Source of the DNA: CAZDAW01 sp964503685
GTDB taxonomy: Bacteria > Chloroflexota > Anaerolineae > Anaerolineales > Anaerolineaceae
Reading direction: 5' to 3'
NCBI GenBank assembly: GCA_964503685.1
Contig: CAZDAW010000018.1
Coordinates: 1-45,242 of the forward strand
Length of the DNA: 45,242 nucleotides
The translations under genes were made by a program, and so were the position numbers. Shown here piece by piece: positions 34,424-44,159 of this stretch (its first letter is position 1; each line of letters opens with the position of its first letter). The notes beneath the pieces were generated by a model that was not told the origin of the DNA, made no database searches, and was given only the letters and a program-made list of their open reading frames with translations.

Positions 34424-35593
34424 TCAGTTGATAGATTGCCAAACCGCATCGGCAATCAAATAGGCTGCTCGCGGCTTTCCGAGCCGACTGGCGTTCAGCG
34501 AGACCCGCTTCAATTCGCGCTGATTATCCTCCAACCAACCGTCCAGAACAGCAAGCGTTTCGGCAGGGGAATTGCTGATGACGCCGGCGCCATTCTCGCA
34601 GATGTAGCGGGCATTGCCCGTCTCCTGTCCTGGAATGGCATCTACCAGGATCATCGGCAGGTCGCATGCCAGACCTTCGGTAATAATAAGGCCGCCCGCT
34701 TTGGAGATGAGGACATCAGCAGAGCGCAGCATATCAGGCAGACAATCAACGTAATTATAAATGAAAACCGGGTGTCGCCAGCGAGTTTTCAGGAATTGCT
34801 CATGCAAACCGTCATCGCCCCCGGCAACGGCGGCAACCTGAAAGGGAAATCGGCTGCCATCAATACCAGCCAGGTTTTCGGCCAGGCGATTAATGCGCCG
34901 GCTGCCCACCGCCAGAATGGTGAGAAGCCGCTCTTCCCATCCCAGTCGCCGGCGCAGTTCAGCTTTGCTCTGATGCCGACTGGCAATTTTGGGGTTAACC
35001 GGTATGCCGCTAACACACACTTTTTCAGCCGGGATGCCGCTGCTGACAGCCTGATCGCGCACAGCCTCGCTGCCGACGAAGAAATGGTCAGGGCTGGGCT
35101 GAAACCACAGCTTATGCACCTCGTAAAGATCCGTGATGATAGAATAGAACGGAACACTTAAGCGCGCGCGGGAAAGCGCCGCGCCCAGGGGCGCATGGAA
35201 AAGATGAGACGTGGAGAGGATGATATCCGGACTGAATTCCGCCAACATCGACTTCATCGTCTGATAGAGTGAAACCGTCAGCCCGGCGTCCACCAGGGCG
35301 CTGGCGGTAAACGTATCGCTCATCCAGTAAGTCAGGTGATACAGGCGCTGGCTGGTGCGCACGGCAGCATCATAGGTTTCTTGCGACTGGCGCAGGAAGA
35401 AAGGCGCGCTGCGCCGCCGCATGGGATTGAGAATCACACAGACGCAGTCGTCCTTATATTTTTCGTTGATTGCGGCAGCAACGGCATTGGCCGCGCTGCG
35501 GTGGCCGAACCCAGTATCAACAGTAAGAATTAAGATACATTTTTTCTTGTTCACAATGTTCAGGCAGCAGTGTCTGATGAAACGCCCTGTCAT
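34424..35593 (-). CDS. MGDG-synthase-type glycosyltransferase (GT28)
   Basis: Cytoplasmic or membrane-associated glycosyltransferase, 389 residues in the longest frame, expected to add a sugar from a nucleotide donor to a lipid acceptor. The N-terminus has GFGHRSAANAVAAAI, the acceptor-domain signature of monogalactosyldiacylglycerol synthases and MurG-like enzymes. The C-terminal donor domain has ISKAGGLIITEGLACDLPMILVDAIPGQE with the expected GG(L/P)xxxEGLA pattern. The start is uncertain: ATG 35593 overlaps the upstream gene by 77 bases and has no ribosome site. GTG 35554 would give 376 residues starting NKKKCILILTV, a more typical first strand. It lies between an acyltransferase-like gene and a membrane transporter-like gene. 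Confidence 0.87.
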   Translation of the reverse strand: MTGRFIRHCCLNIVNKKKCILILTVDTGFGHRSAANAVAAAINEKYKDDCVCVILNPMRRRSAPFFLRQSQETYDAAVRTSQRLYHLTYWMSDTFTASALVDAGLTVSLYQTMKSMLAEFSPDIILSTSHLFHAPLGAALSRARLSVPFYSIITDLYEVHKLWFQPSPDHFFVGSEAVRDQAVSSGIPAEKVCVSGIPVNPKIASRHQSKAELRRRLGWEERLLTILAVGSRRINRLAENLAGIDGSRFPFQVAAVAGGDDGLHEQFLKTRWRHPVFIYNYVDCLPDMLRSADVLISKAGGLIITEGLACDLPMILVDAIPGQETGNARYICENGAGVISNSPAETLAVLDGWLEDNQRELKRVSLNASRLGKPRAAYLIADAVWQSIN

Positions 35594-36071
35594 AGAGCTG
35601 GTTTAATATCTTGCGGATGCGCGGCCGGTTGAAACGCTGCATGATAATGGGCACCAGGTTGTTCAGGACAGCATAAGCCACCATACCCCAGCCCATCTCG
35701 ATGCTGTTCCACAGGAAGAAGAAAAAACCGGGGATGATCATCATCCAGTGGCAGAATTCAGCCCGACAGCTTTCGCGCAGCCAGCGCTCCAGATCGGCGA
35801 TACTGTACGAGCGCAGATTCTTGATCGAGTAGCCGCTGGCGTAAACGCTGGCGCCGCTGGGAATGTAATCTTTCCAGGCGCGTACTTTGAAAATACGCTG
35901 GTAGATTTCTCCATCCTTCTCCCAGGCGTGAGTTCGATAGAGGCGTTTGTTGGGGTTGAAACGCTCAACCGGTAATTTCGAGCACCAATAACCGATGCTC
36001 AGGTGAATCGCGACCCAGGCAATCACGTCGAAAAAGAAAGTGGCAACAGGCGTCAGAAATAGTATTTGCAT
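35517..36071 (-). CDS. CrtO-type acyltransferase-like membrane protein
   Basis: 184 residues. It matches the pattern of the glycosyl-4,4'-diaponeurosporenoate acyltransferase (CrtO) family. An N-terminal membrane segment is followed by the cytoplasmic motif RTHAWEKDGEIYQRIFKVR then WKDYIPSGAS, a Leu/Arg-rich helix ending RESCRAEFCHW, two membrane segments, and NRPRIRKILN near the C-terminus. In Staphylococcus the family acylates a glycosylated carotenoid (established for that system). Here it probably acylates a glycolipid made by the next gene. No carotenoid desaturase or phytoene synthase is in the window. The 3' end overlaps the glycosyltransferase frame. Confidence 0.75.
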   Translation of the reverse strand: MQILFLTPVATFFFDVIAWVAIHLSIGYWCSKLPVERFNPNKRLYRTHAWEKDGEIYQRIFKVRAWKDYIPSGASVYASGYSIKNLRSYSIADLERWLRESCRAEFCHWMMIIPGFFFFLWNSIEMGWGMVAYAVLNNLVPIIMQRFNRPRIRKILNQLYDRAFHQTLLPEHCEQEKMYLNSYC

Positions 36072-36233
36072 GGTAAATGTCCGTTATGCTTCAGTTTGAT
36101 CATAAAGCAGAGAGGCGCTCTTCGGGCCTGGCAAATTGAATCGCCAATATTTCCCATTTGCACAAAATTGTAACAAAGGGAGCATGGGTTTATATGAACC
36201 GGAAGTGTTATTTTGGTGTTATTTCAGGTGAAA

Positions 36234-39035
36234 TTATTCAATCAGCCCGATCTGACGGGCGATAGATACGGCTTGGGTTCGGGTGGTCGCTCCCAGCTTC
36301 AGGAAGATGTTATTGAGATGGCGTTTTACTGTATTGACGGCAAGGAAGAGTTCCCGGGCGATATCAGCGTTCGACGCGCCCCCGGCAACCAGACGCAGCA
36401 CCTCGATCTCGCGGGTGGTGAGCAGGTCGAAGCTATCTGAGGCGCCAGCCGACGCCGCAGCCAGCGCATTGCGCTCGGGCAACTCAACGTCGACCATATC
36501 GCCTGACGCCCCCGAAAACAGGCGCAACACTTCAGAAAGAAAGCCGCGGGTTGGCAACTCGGCAGGCAAGAGGCTGCCTCGCTTCTGGCGGTTCAACAAC
36601 CTGGCAGTCAGGCGCGCCATAGGCAGTCCTTCATCCAAAAAAACGCGGCGAAAACCCTCCGGCTCGCTCAGGGCGTAAGCCTGCTGGACAATATTGAGCG
36701 CCTCATCCATTTTATCCATTTCCTGCAGCGTCAGCGCCTGCAAAATCAGGACCTCAATCACAATTTCAATGCATTCCAGCTCCATAAGCCGCGGCAGTAA
36801 ATTTTGCAGGATGGCATAAGCCCGCGTCAGATAGCGGTTCTCTTTATCCTGACGGCCGAGCGCCAGCCAGATGCGGGCTACGTTCATTTGAACGTACACA
36901 TAGATCAGATACGGAAAGCTGGCGACACATGGGGAAAATTCAGTTTCGAGATAATTATTCTTTTGCGCCCAGATCAAAGCAGTGCGTAAATCGCCCCGTA
37001 ACAGCGCCATCTTGGCAGAAAAGATTTCCATCATCTGGTTATCCAGATCAGCTTCAGAGACTTCGACAATCTGGCGCGCCAGGGCCAGTTCAGCAAGAGC
37101 GCCGTTGATGTCGCCCAGGCATTGTTTTAAATGCGCCAGGTTGAGACGCCCATCCAGTTCAAAGAGCATCGGCAACCAGTTTCTGCAAACCTCAATTCCC
37201 CGGTTGATATAATGCATGGCTTCAGTCAATTCGTTGCGCGCCAAAAAAACCTCTCCCATTTCGATATACAGATTTCCAACAAAACCGAGAGGTTTTCCAT
37301 CCGGGTCAACGGATATCTGGATGGATTGGAGAAACACGGTCATGGCTTTGGTAAGCTGCCCCTGAAGAGCCAACGTTTCGCCCAGTTCCGAACGGGCCGT
37401 CATCATCACCATCCAGTTGCCGGTTGCCTGGCAGATATGAATGGCTTCTTCGAATACTTTTCTGGCCAGGCAGGTCTCTCCATTGAGTAAATAATAAATA
37501 CCCTGTTCGAGAATCACATAGCTGCGCACGAAGAGAGAATCCTGGGGCAAGTTTTCCAGGGCTTTTTCAGAAAGCTCTATAGCCTTTTCACCTTCACCGC
37601 GGGTAAAAGCAATGATTGAACGAATGGCATAAATTTCACCGATGAAATCAGACGATATACCCTCTGCAAGTCTCTCATCCTGGGGAAGAACCTTCAGCGC
37701 CTGCTCGATCCACTCCTCCGCCGAATCAATCTCAAACAGAATAGCCAATCCCCAGGCGTAACTGAGGCAGAGCGCCGGGTGTTTCTTGACCATCTCTTCG
37801 GGAAACTTCCTCAACCATTTGAGAATACTGCGCACCCCTCCTTTATTCACAATGACGTCGAAATTTCTGGTGATAATTTCGGCGGCGTGAGAGTGGTCTT
37901 GCGCCTCAAAGGCATGCTTGAGGGCGTTTTCAATGTCGCCGTGCTCTTCATACCAGGCGCAAGCGCGTTTGTGAAGATTGGGGATTTCATCCGCCATCGA
38001 TTCTCCAAGCAGGTGGTAGAGCGCTTCAGCAAACAGAGGATGATAGCGAAAATTATGTTCTTCCAGGTCGAGAGCAGTAATGAACATATTCAAATGATAC
38101 AACTTATGCAGCAGAGTCTGGCCATTGATACTGTTGGCAGGCAGGCCGGTTACCGCCTCGCACAACGAACTGTTAAGTGTATCAAGTATAGATGTTTGCA
38201 GCAGGAACTTTTGGGTTTCAGTTGATTGTTGTTTGAATACTTCTTCAACCATATATTCCAGCACCATGGCATCATCGCCGGAAAAGGTGACAATCAACCT
38301 GCCCGGATCAGTTTGTCCGCGTAAAGAAAGGGCAGCCAACTGCAAGCCGGTGATCCAGCCTTCCGTACGCTGCTCAAGAAAGACCATCTGTTCAGCAGAT
38401 AACCGCAATTTCATCGTCTCGCTGAGGAACTCGCGCATTTCAGCAGCATTGAAATTGAGGTCGGTCAGATGCAGTTCTTCCATCCGGTTACGCGCCCGTA
38501 ACCTGGAAATATCAAGCGGTGGGTCAGTGCGGCTGGAAATCAGTAAATGGAGTTTAGGCGGAAGATGATCCAACAGGAAGCGAAAAGCAGCATGGATGGT
38601 TTCATTTTCGATGACATGATAATCATCCAGCGCCAAAATAAAATGGCTGCTGCGTTTTTCGATTTCATTGATCAACAGTGTCAGAGCAGGAATGAAGCTA
38701 TCACGGATGCCTGCTTCCTGAGGCAAGGCAATCATCGAATCGATCAAATCCGGAAAGATAGTTTGCAAGGCTTTGGTGATATAACGGCTGAAGAGAAACA
38801 GGTCATTATCCATTACGTCCAGTGAAAGCCAGGCGACAGGATAGGGGCTTTGCGCCGCCCATTCAGCCAACAAGGTGGTTTTGCCGTACCCCGGCGGCGC
38901 CGAAACCAGAATAAAACCGCATTGCAACCCCTCGTTCAGGCGAGCAACCAGGCGCGGACGATGAACCATACCGGCGCGGACAGGCGGTAGGGTCAGTTTA
39001 GTGTTGAGAAGCGGAAAACCCTGAAAGTTGCCCAT
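36234..39035 (-). CDS. MalT-like LuxR-family regulator (STAND ATPase)
   Basis: Large signal-integrating transcription factor, 933 residues. An N-terminal NTPase has Walker A APPGYGKTT (46-54) and Walker B FILALDDYHVI, with the SRTDPP sensor motif. About 430-780 is a superhelix of TPR-like repeats that binds inducer or partner proteins. The C-terminus is a LuxR-type helix-turn-helix, LTTREIEVLRLVAGGASNADIARELFLAVNTVKRHL (about 868-905). It is divergent from the sensor-kinase system at 39339, and no structural gene is immediately downstream except the lipid module, 162 bases on. Targets cannot be read from sequence. Confidence 0.94.
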   Translation of the reverse strand: MGNFQGFPLLNTKLTLPPVRAGMVHRPRLVARLNEGLQCGFILVSAPPGYGKTTLLAEWAAQSPYPVAWLSLDVMDNDLFLFSRYITKALQTIFPDLIDSMIALPQEAGIRDSFIPALTLLINEIEKRSSHFILALDDYHVIENETIHAAFRFLLDHLPPKLHLLISSRTDPPLDISRLRARNRMEELHLTDLNFNAAEMREFLSETMKLRLSAEQMVFLEQRTEGWITGLQLAALSLRGQTDPGRLIVTFSGDDAMVLEYMVEEVFKQQSTETQKFLLQTSILDTLNSSLCEAVTGLPANSINGQTLLHKLYHLNMFITALDLEEHNFRYHPLFAEALYHLLGESMADEIPNLHKRACAWYEEHGDIENALKHAFEAQDHSHAAEIITRNFDVIVNKGGVRSILKWLRKFPEEMVKKHPALCLSYAWGLAILFEIDSAEEWIEQALKVLPQDERLAEGISSDFIGEIYAIRSIIAFTRGEGEKAIELSEKALENLPQDSLFVRSYVILEQGIYYLLNGETCLARKVFEEAIHICQATGNWMVMMTARSELGETLALQGQLTKAMTVFLQSIQISVDPDGKPLGFVGNLYIEMGEVFLARNELTEAMHYINRGIEVCRNWLPMLFELDGRLNLAHLKQCLGDINGALAELALARQIVEVSEADLDNQMMEIFSAKMALLRGDLRTALIWAQKNNYLETEFSPCVASFPYLIYVYVQMNVARIWLALGRQDKENRYLTRAYAILQNLLPRLMELECIEIVIEVLILQALTLQEMDKMDEALNIVQQAYALSEPEGFRRVFLDEGLPMARLTARLLNRQKRGSLLPAELPTRGFLSEVLRLFSGASGDMVDVELPERNALAAASAGASDSFDLLTTREIEVLRLVAGGASNADIARELFLAVNTVKRHLNNIFLKLGATTRTQAVSIARQIGLIE

Positions 39036-39338
39036 TGCACGTTTCTCGCAGAATAGGGATTTATTGATACCATTAACACTGAAATCTCTTTATCTTACCC
39101 GCCTGTTGAATTTTAAGCAAATTAAAATGATGATCTGCCATTCCTGACACGCATCACGAATCAGGTTTTACGATATTTTTCTATCCCCTAATAAACATTG
39201 ATTGTATAATCATTCATACAATTGATTTTTAAAATAGTTTGCCAGATACTGGTTTATCATTAATGATTCGTTGCGGATGTTCAGCTTCACTCATATCCAG
39301 GATGCTCTCTGTCTGTCATTTCATTCGCCGGTAACGAA
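39036..39338. other. 303-base divergent intergenic region
   Basis: A+T-rich region between the divergent MalT-like and sensor-kinase genes; no gene seen. It holds a perfect TATAAT (39205-39210) lying within an operator-like palindrome (39201-39222). Both promoters must be here. Confidence 0.5.
39201..39222. promoter_or_regulatory. operator-like inverted repeat overlapping a -10 box
   Basis: ATTGTAT (39201-39207) and ATACAAT (39216-39222) are perfect 7-bp arms around eight bases. The plus-strand TATAAT at 39205-39210 is inside the repeat, so a bound protein would compete with RNA polymerase. The divergent MalT-like regulator is an obvious candidate binder, but this is inference. Confidence 0.4.
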
Positions 39339-41705
39339 ATGCGCCGAAAAATCTTTCTCCTTATCGTTGTTATTTTCAGTTTGATGGGTTTCAGGCCAGC
39401 ACAGACGCAACGTGTCATCCGGGTAGGGGTATACGAAAATCCACCCAAGATTTATACAGATAACGAAGGAAATATAAGGGGTTTCTGGCCAGAGCTGATC
39501 AGTTATATTGCCGACAAAGAAGGCTGGAAAATTGTATGGATATCAGGTAATTGGAACGAAAACCTTCAAAGGTTAATGACCAATGAAATCGACCTCATGC
39601 CGGATACAGCCTGGTCAGAAGAAAGAAGCCGTCAATTCGCTTTTAACAACGAAACGGTTGTAGTAAGCTGGTCTAGGCTTTACGTTCCCGCTGGCTCTCC
39701 GATAGAAACCATTCTTGATCTGGAAGGGAAGAAAGTGGCCGGCCTGAATGGCAGCCTTAACTTTAGCGGCCCGGAAGGAATCAAACAACTCGCTGAAAAG
39801 TTTGGCGTTCACTGCACATTCATCGAGATGGACAGCTATCTGGACGTCTTCGAGGCGCTGAACAGAAATGAAGTTGACGCCGGCCTGACCAACAAAGACT
39901 TCGGTAACCTGTACGAAAGCAGGTACAACGTCACTCGAACACCCATCCTCATCCAGCCGGCGAGCATTCGTTTTGCGCTTCCTAAAGACGGTGAATTGAC
40001 CCCCTACCTGATCAAAACCATCGACGCCAACCTGGAAGCGCTGAAGGCTGATCCCAATTCTATCTATTACCAGGCGTTGGATCAATATCTGGGCGAAGAT
40101 GCCCAAAAAACCTTCATTCAAATAATCCCTGCCTGGGTTTACCGGTCGCTGCTGGTTGCTGGAATTGCTATTCTCCTTTTGCTGGCGGTGAGCATCTTTA
40201 CCAGAAGGCAGATACAGCAACAGACGGCCAAGCTGCGCGCCAGCGAGATGCGTAACCGAGTGTTGATTGAAAACAACCCTGATATCATTTTTCGCCTGAA
40301 CGGCAACGGCGATTTTTTGGATTACCATTCCACTTTCCAGAACACTTTGTTTTCAGAACCGGAACGTTTTCTGGGTAAAAATGCCAGAGACGTTCTGCCC
40401 CCTGATCTGGCGCAGATTACACTGGAGAAAGTCTGGAAAGCTATCACAACAAAAGAAATTCAAATGTATGAATACCAGTTGCCCATCGGCTGCGAAAACA
40501 GAGATTTTGAAGCGCGCTACATTACCAATGGGAAGGATGAAGTAATTGCCATCATCCGTGATATTACAGCTCAAAAACAGATGGAGCGGGAGTTACGCGC
40601 CAGCGAGGAACGTTATCAAACCCTAGCCAGGGTGGCCCCCGTTGGTATTTTTCATACCGACAGCGAAGGAGCTACTACCTACGTCAACCCCACCTGGTGT
40701 CAGATTTCGGGTCTGTCGCCAGACGAGGCGCTCGGATACGGCTGGCTGAAGGGCGTCCACCCAGATGATCGCATTATGCTGGAAAAAAACTGGCAGGAAG
40801 CCGCTCGCCAACATAAACCTTCGCTTGCAGATTATCGTTTCGTGCATGCCGCCGACGGGTCGATCACCTGGGTCATCGGCCAGGCCGTTCCTGAAATAAA
40901 CACTGAAGGTCAGTTGATCGGGTTTGTAGGGACAATCACCGATATTACCGAACGAAAGAAGATGGAAGATTTAAAGGCAGCCGTCATCAGAGCCGAGAGC
41001 GCCGACAAGTTAAAATCGGCCTTTCTTGCCACCATGTCGCATGAGCTGCGCACACCGCTCAATTCGATCATCGGCTTTACAGGCATCCTGCTGCAAAAGC
41101 TGGTCGGGCCTCTTAATAGTGAGCAGGAAAAACAGTTGAACATGGTGCAAAGCAGCGCCCGACACCTGCTCAATTTAATCAACGATGTACTCGACCTTTC
41201 GAAGATTGAAGCGGGTTACGTGAATATCACCCGCGAAGTATTCGACGTGGCGGATGCTATCAGCAAGAGCCTTGATAAAGTCAGGCCTCTGGCCGATAAG
41301 AAGGGCTTGAAATTGGCAGCGAGCGTCAAACCGGAGAAAATCGAAATCTGCAGCGACCGGCGGCGCGTTGAACAGATTCTCATTAATTTGCTTAACAATG
41401 CAGTCAAGTTCACCGACCATGGCGAGGTGCGCCTGGAATGCAATGTAGAAGACGGCTGGCTGACCACCCGCGTTATCGATACCGGCATCGGCCTTAAACC
41501 AGAAGACATCAATATCCTGTTCAGACCGTTCCAACAGATTGATAGCGGAATCACCCGCCAGTATGACGGCACGGGGCTGGGTCTTTCAATTTGCAAACGA
41601 TTTGTAGAACTGCTCGGCGGTCAGATTGCCGTCGAAAGCGAGTGGGGAAAAGGCAGCATATTTTCATTTACCTTACCGATCGAGGGAAACAACGATGAAA
41701 GCTAA
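39339..41705 (+). CDS. histidine kinase with periplasmic solute-binding sensor domain and two PAS domains
   Basis: Hybrid sensor, 788 residues. After a signal/anchor segment (1-22) a family-3 solute-binding domain (about 28-250, IRVGVYENPPKIYTD to PYLIKTIDANLEAL) faces outside and would bind an amino acid or similar ligand. A transmembrane segment (about 269-289), two PAS domains (about 305-410 and 425-540), HisKA with MSHELRTPLNSI (His568) and HATPase follow. The HATPase has N-box LINLLNNAVKF and G boxes DTGIGL and GTGLGLS. All catalytic motifs look intact. No strong ribosome site is seen; the start rests on the signal peptide. Its final codons overlap the receiver gene by 11 bases, so the two are coupled. 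Confidence 0.93.
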   Translation: MRRKIFLLIVVIFSLMGFRPAQTQRVIRVGVYENPPKIYTDNEGNIRGFWPELISYIADKEGWKIVWISGNWNENLQRLMTNEIDLMPDTAWSEERSRQFAFNNETVVVSWSRLYVPAGSPIETILDLEGKKVAGLNGSLNFSGPEGIKQLAEKFGVHCTFIEMDSYLDVFEALNRNEVDAGLTNKDFGNLYESRYNVTRTPILIQPASIRFALPKDGELTPYLIKTIDANLEALKADPNSIYYQALDQYLGEDAQKTFIQIIPAWVYRSLLVAGIAILLLLAVSIFTRRQIQQQTAKLRASEMRNRVLIENNPDIIFRLNGNGDFLDYHSTFQNTLFSEPERFLGKNARDVLPPDLAQITLEKVWKAITTKEIQMYEYQLPIGCENRDFEARYITNGKDEVIAIIRDITAQKQMERELRASEERYQTLARVAPVGIFHTDSEGATTYVNPTWCQISGLSPDEALGYGWLKGVHPDDRIMLEKNWQEAARQHKPSLADYRFVHAADGSITWVIGQAVPEINTEGQLIGFVGTITDITERKKMEDLKAAVIRAESADKLKSAFLATMSHELRTPLNSIIGFTGILLQKLVGPLNSEQEKQLNMVQSSARHLLNLINDVLDLSKIEAGYVNITREVFDVADAISKSLDKVRPLADKKGLKLAASVKPEKIEICSDRRRVEQILINLLNNAVKFTDHGEVRLECNVEDGWLTTRVIDTGIGLKPEDINILFRPFQQIDSGITRQYDGTGLGLSICKRFVELLGGQIAVESEWGKGSIFSFTLPIEGNNDES

Positions 41706-42066
41706 AATCCTCATCATTGAAGATAACGAACAAAATATGTATCTGCTGACCTTCATTCTGGAAAAGCACGACTATCAGGTCATTCAGGCAGTTAACGGAA
41801 ACGAAGGTATAGCACAGGCCTACCGGCACCGGCCCAATCTCATTCTGTTGGATATCCAGCTTCCAACGATGGACGGCTATACTGTCGCCCGAGAACTGCG
41901 AAAAATCACTGAACTGGCCGGAACACCGATTATTGCCGTCACATCCTACGCCATGTCCAGCGACCGTGAGCACGCCCTGCAGGCAGGCTGTACCGGCTAT
42001 ATCGAGAAACCGATCAACCCGGATACATTTCTCACGCAAATCGAAGAATATTTGAAGTCAGATTGA
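41695..42066 (+). CDS. stand-alone receiver (DivK/CheY-like response regulator)
   Basis: 123 residues, a receiver domain only. Acidic pocket residues EDN (10-12 region), phospho-acceptor Asp53 in LILLDIQLP, and the Thr/Lys pair in AVTSYAM and IEKPIN are present. The frame is open from 41626, but ATG 41695 has GAGGGAA eight bases upstream and overlaps the kinase's last codons. With no output domain it likely relays phosphate or acts by protein contact, receiving it from the upstream kinase and passing signal to the HD-GYP protein 14 bases downstream. Confidence 0.93.
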   Translation: MKAKILIIEDNEQNMYLLTFILEKHDYQVIQAVNGNEGIAQAYRHRPNLILLDIQLPTMDGYTVARELRKITELAGTPIIAVTSYAMSSDREHALQAGCTGYIEKPINPDTFLTQIEEYLKSD

Positions 42067-42080
42067 GCAGGAATGACCCG

Positions 42081-44159
42081 ATGAAGAGATTAATGATTGT
42101 GGACGATATACAACAAAACCTGTATCTGCTGGAGGTTTTGTTAACAACTAACGGTTATGAAACCGTCAAGGCTTCAAATGGGATCGAGGCGCTGGAGCTG
42201 GCCCGGCAAAACCCTCCCGAAATGATCATTTCAGATATTTTGATGCCTGGCATGGACGGGTTCAGTCTCTGCCGAATCTGGAAATCCGATAAGATTCTGA
42301 AAGATGTTCCCTTCATCTTTTACACTGCGACCTATACCGATGAGCGCGATGAAAAACTGGCTCTCAGCCTGGGCGCAGATCGTTACATCATCAAGCCGGT
42401 CGAGCCAAACGCCTTTCTGGCTATTTTACAAGAAACGATCCGGAATCATGAAGCCGGCAAACAGAATGCCCATCCAGACACATTTGCGAAGGAAGAAGTT
42501 TTCTACAAAGAATATAACCAAGCCCTTGTGCGTAAACTGGAAGAAAAAATGGAGCAATTAAAACGCTCCAATAACCGGCTGGCTTCGCTCTACAAAACGA
42601 GTTGCGAACTGCATACCGCCAAATCTTCGTCCGAACTGGTCGAGATTCTGTTAAACAACATCATTGAAACGGCTGGTTACCAGCAGGCAAATTATTTCAG
42701 CTTCGATGAACGCAGCAATAAATTATTTTTGCAGACAGCCGTTGGCTTCTCCGATGAAACCCTGACAACGTACAAAGAATTGCTCATATTTAAACTGGGT
42801 GAAGCGCAGGGGGTAGTTGGGCTGGTTGCCCAAAATGGGCAGACGCTGATCATTCCGGATACCGAAAAAGACCCGAACTGGATCATGCTCGACCGGCGCA
42901 TCCAGTCGGCGTTATTCGTACCCGTGCATTTTAAAAAGACTCTTCTGGGAGTGATTGCGTTGTTTGGCAAGGGAAAAAATGCCTTCTCGGAAGAGGATGC
43001 GCAGGATGTTGCCGTTTTGGCCAATAACCTGGCAATTGCCATCATCAATAACAAGAACCTGGAAAAGGTGCAAAAGCAACTCACGCGCATCTCAGCGCTG
43101 CACAACATCGATACGGCAATCAACAGCAGCATGGACCTGCGCGTGATCTTCAATATCCTGCTGGACCACGTTACTACCCAGCTCAATGTGGATGCGGCAG
43201 ACATTCTGATCTTCCGGGTGGACGAATCAATTTGCGAATATGCCGCCGGCCGTGGCTTCAATACGCGCACGATCGAATCCAGAAATGTCTATCTGGAGCG
43301 CGAATTTGCCAAAAAAGTCGCCCTGGAAAAGCGTATCGTTTATTTGAACGGATTACCTGAGCAGGTAATCTCTCCTGCCTTTTCTGCGTTATGGGAAGCG
43401 GAAGGATTCGCAACTTACCTGGGCGCGCCGCTGGTAACCAAGGGCGCAGTAGTGGGTGTGTTGGAGGTATTCCTCCGCACCCCATTCGAACCTGATGCAG
43501 AGTGGAAGGATTATTTCGAAACCCTTGCCGGTCAGGCTGCCATTGCTATCGACAATACCAAGATGTTCAACGATCTGAAGTTTTCGAACATCGAATTAAG
43601 CGTTGCTTACGACGCCACCATCCGGGGTTGGTCTCGGGCTATGGATTTGCGCGATCAGGAAACGGAAGGACATACCCAACGGGTGACCGAAATGACGGTG
43701 CGCCTTGCCGAAGCGATAGGAATTAGCAGCGAGCAGATCGTTCACATCCGCCGCGGTGCCCTGTTGCACGATATCGGCAAGCTGGGGGTACCCGATGCTA
43801 TCCTGTTGAAGCCCGATAAATTGACCGAGGAAGAATGGGTGATCATGCGCAAACACCCGATATTTGCCTACGAGATGCTTCAACCCATCGATTATCTCAA
43901 ACCGGCGCTGGATATTCCTTTTTGCCACCACGAGAAATGGGACGGCACCGGTTACCCGCGCGGGTTGAAAGGCGAGGAAATCCCTCTGGCAGCGCGTCTG
44001 TTTGCCGTCGTGGACGTGTGGGATGCCCTGCGCTCGGAGCGCGCTTACCAGAAGGCCTGGCCTGAAGAAGAAGTGATCGCCTACATCCGCGAACAGGCCG
44101 GCAAGCACTTCGACCCGGAAGTGGTGAGGAAATTCCTGGAGATTATCGGCAAGGAGTAG
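42081..44159 (+). CDS. receiver-GAF-GAF-HD-GYP protein (predicted cyclic-di-GMP phosphodiesterase)
   Basis: 692 residues. An N-terminal receiver (phospho-acceptor Asp52 in IISDILMPG) is followed by a short coiled coil, two GAF domains (about 165-320 and 340-490) and a C-terminal HD-GYP domain. The latter has HD at 563-564 in GALLHDIGKLGVPD, HHEKWDGTGYP (GYP 624-626), and the downstream DVWDALRSERAY. These are the metal ligands and the GYP signature of c-di-GMP-hydrolysing enzymes. ATG 42081 has AGGA eight bases upstream, so I take it rather than the TTG at 42063. As the last gene of the operon it is the probable output: phosphorylation or GAF ligand binding would alter c-di-GMP levels. Confidence 0.95.
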   Translation: MKRLMIVDDIQQNLYLLEVLLTTNGYETVKASNGIEALELARQNPPEMIISDILMPGMDGFSLCRIWKSDKILKDVPFIFYTATYTDERDEKLALSLGADRYIIKPVEPNAFLAILQETIRNHEAGKQNAHPDTFAKEEVFYKEYNQALVRKLEEKMEQLKRSNNRLASLYKTSCELHTAKSSSELVEILLNNIIETAGYQQANYFSFDERSNKLFLQTAVGFSDETLTTYKELLIFKLGEAQGVVGLVAQNGQTLIIPDTEKDPNWIMLDRRIQSALFVPVHFKKTLLGVIALFGKGKNAFSEEDAQDVAVLANNLAIAIINNKNLEKVQKQLTRISALHNIDTAINSSMDLRVIFNILLDHVTTQLNVDAADILIFRVDESICEYAAGRGFNTRTIESRNVYLEREFAKKVALEKRIVYLNGLPEQVISPAFSALWEAEGFATYLGAPLVTKGAVVGVLEVFLRTPFEPDAEWKDYFETLAGQAAIAIDNTKMFNDLKFSNIELSVAYDATIRGWSRAMDLRDQETEGHTQRVTEMTVRLAEAIGISSEQIVHIRRGALLHDIGKLGVPDAILLKPDKLTEEEWVIMRKHPIFAYEMLQPIDYLKPALDIPFCHHEKWDGTGYPRGLKGEEIPLAARLFAVVDVWDALRSERAYQKAWPEEEVIAYIREQAGKHFDPEVVRKFLEIIGKE

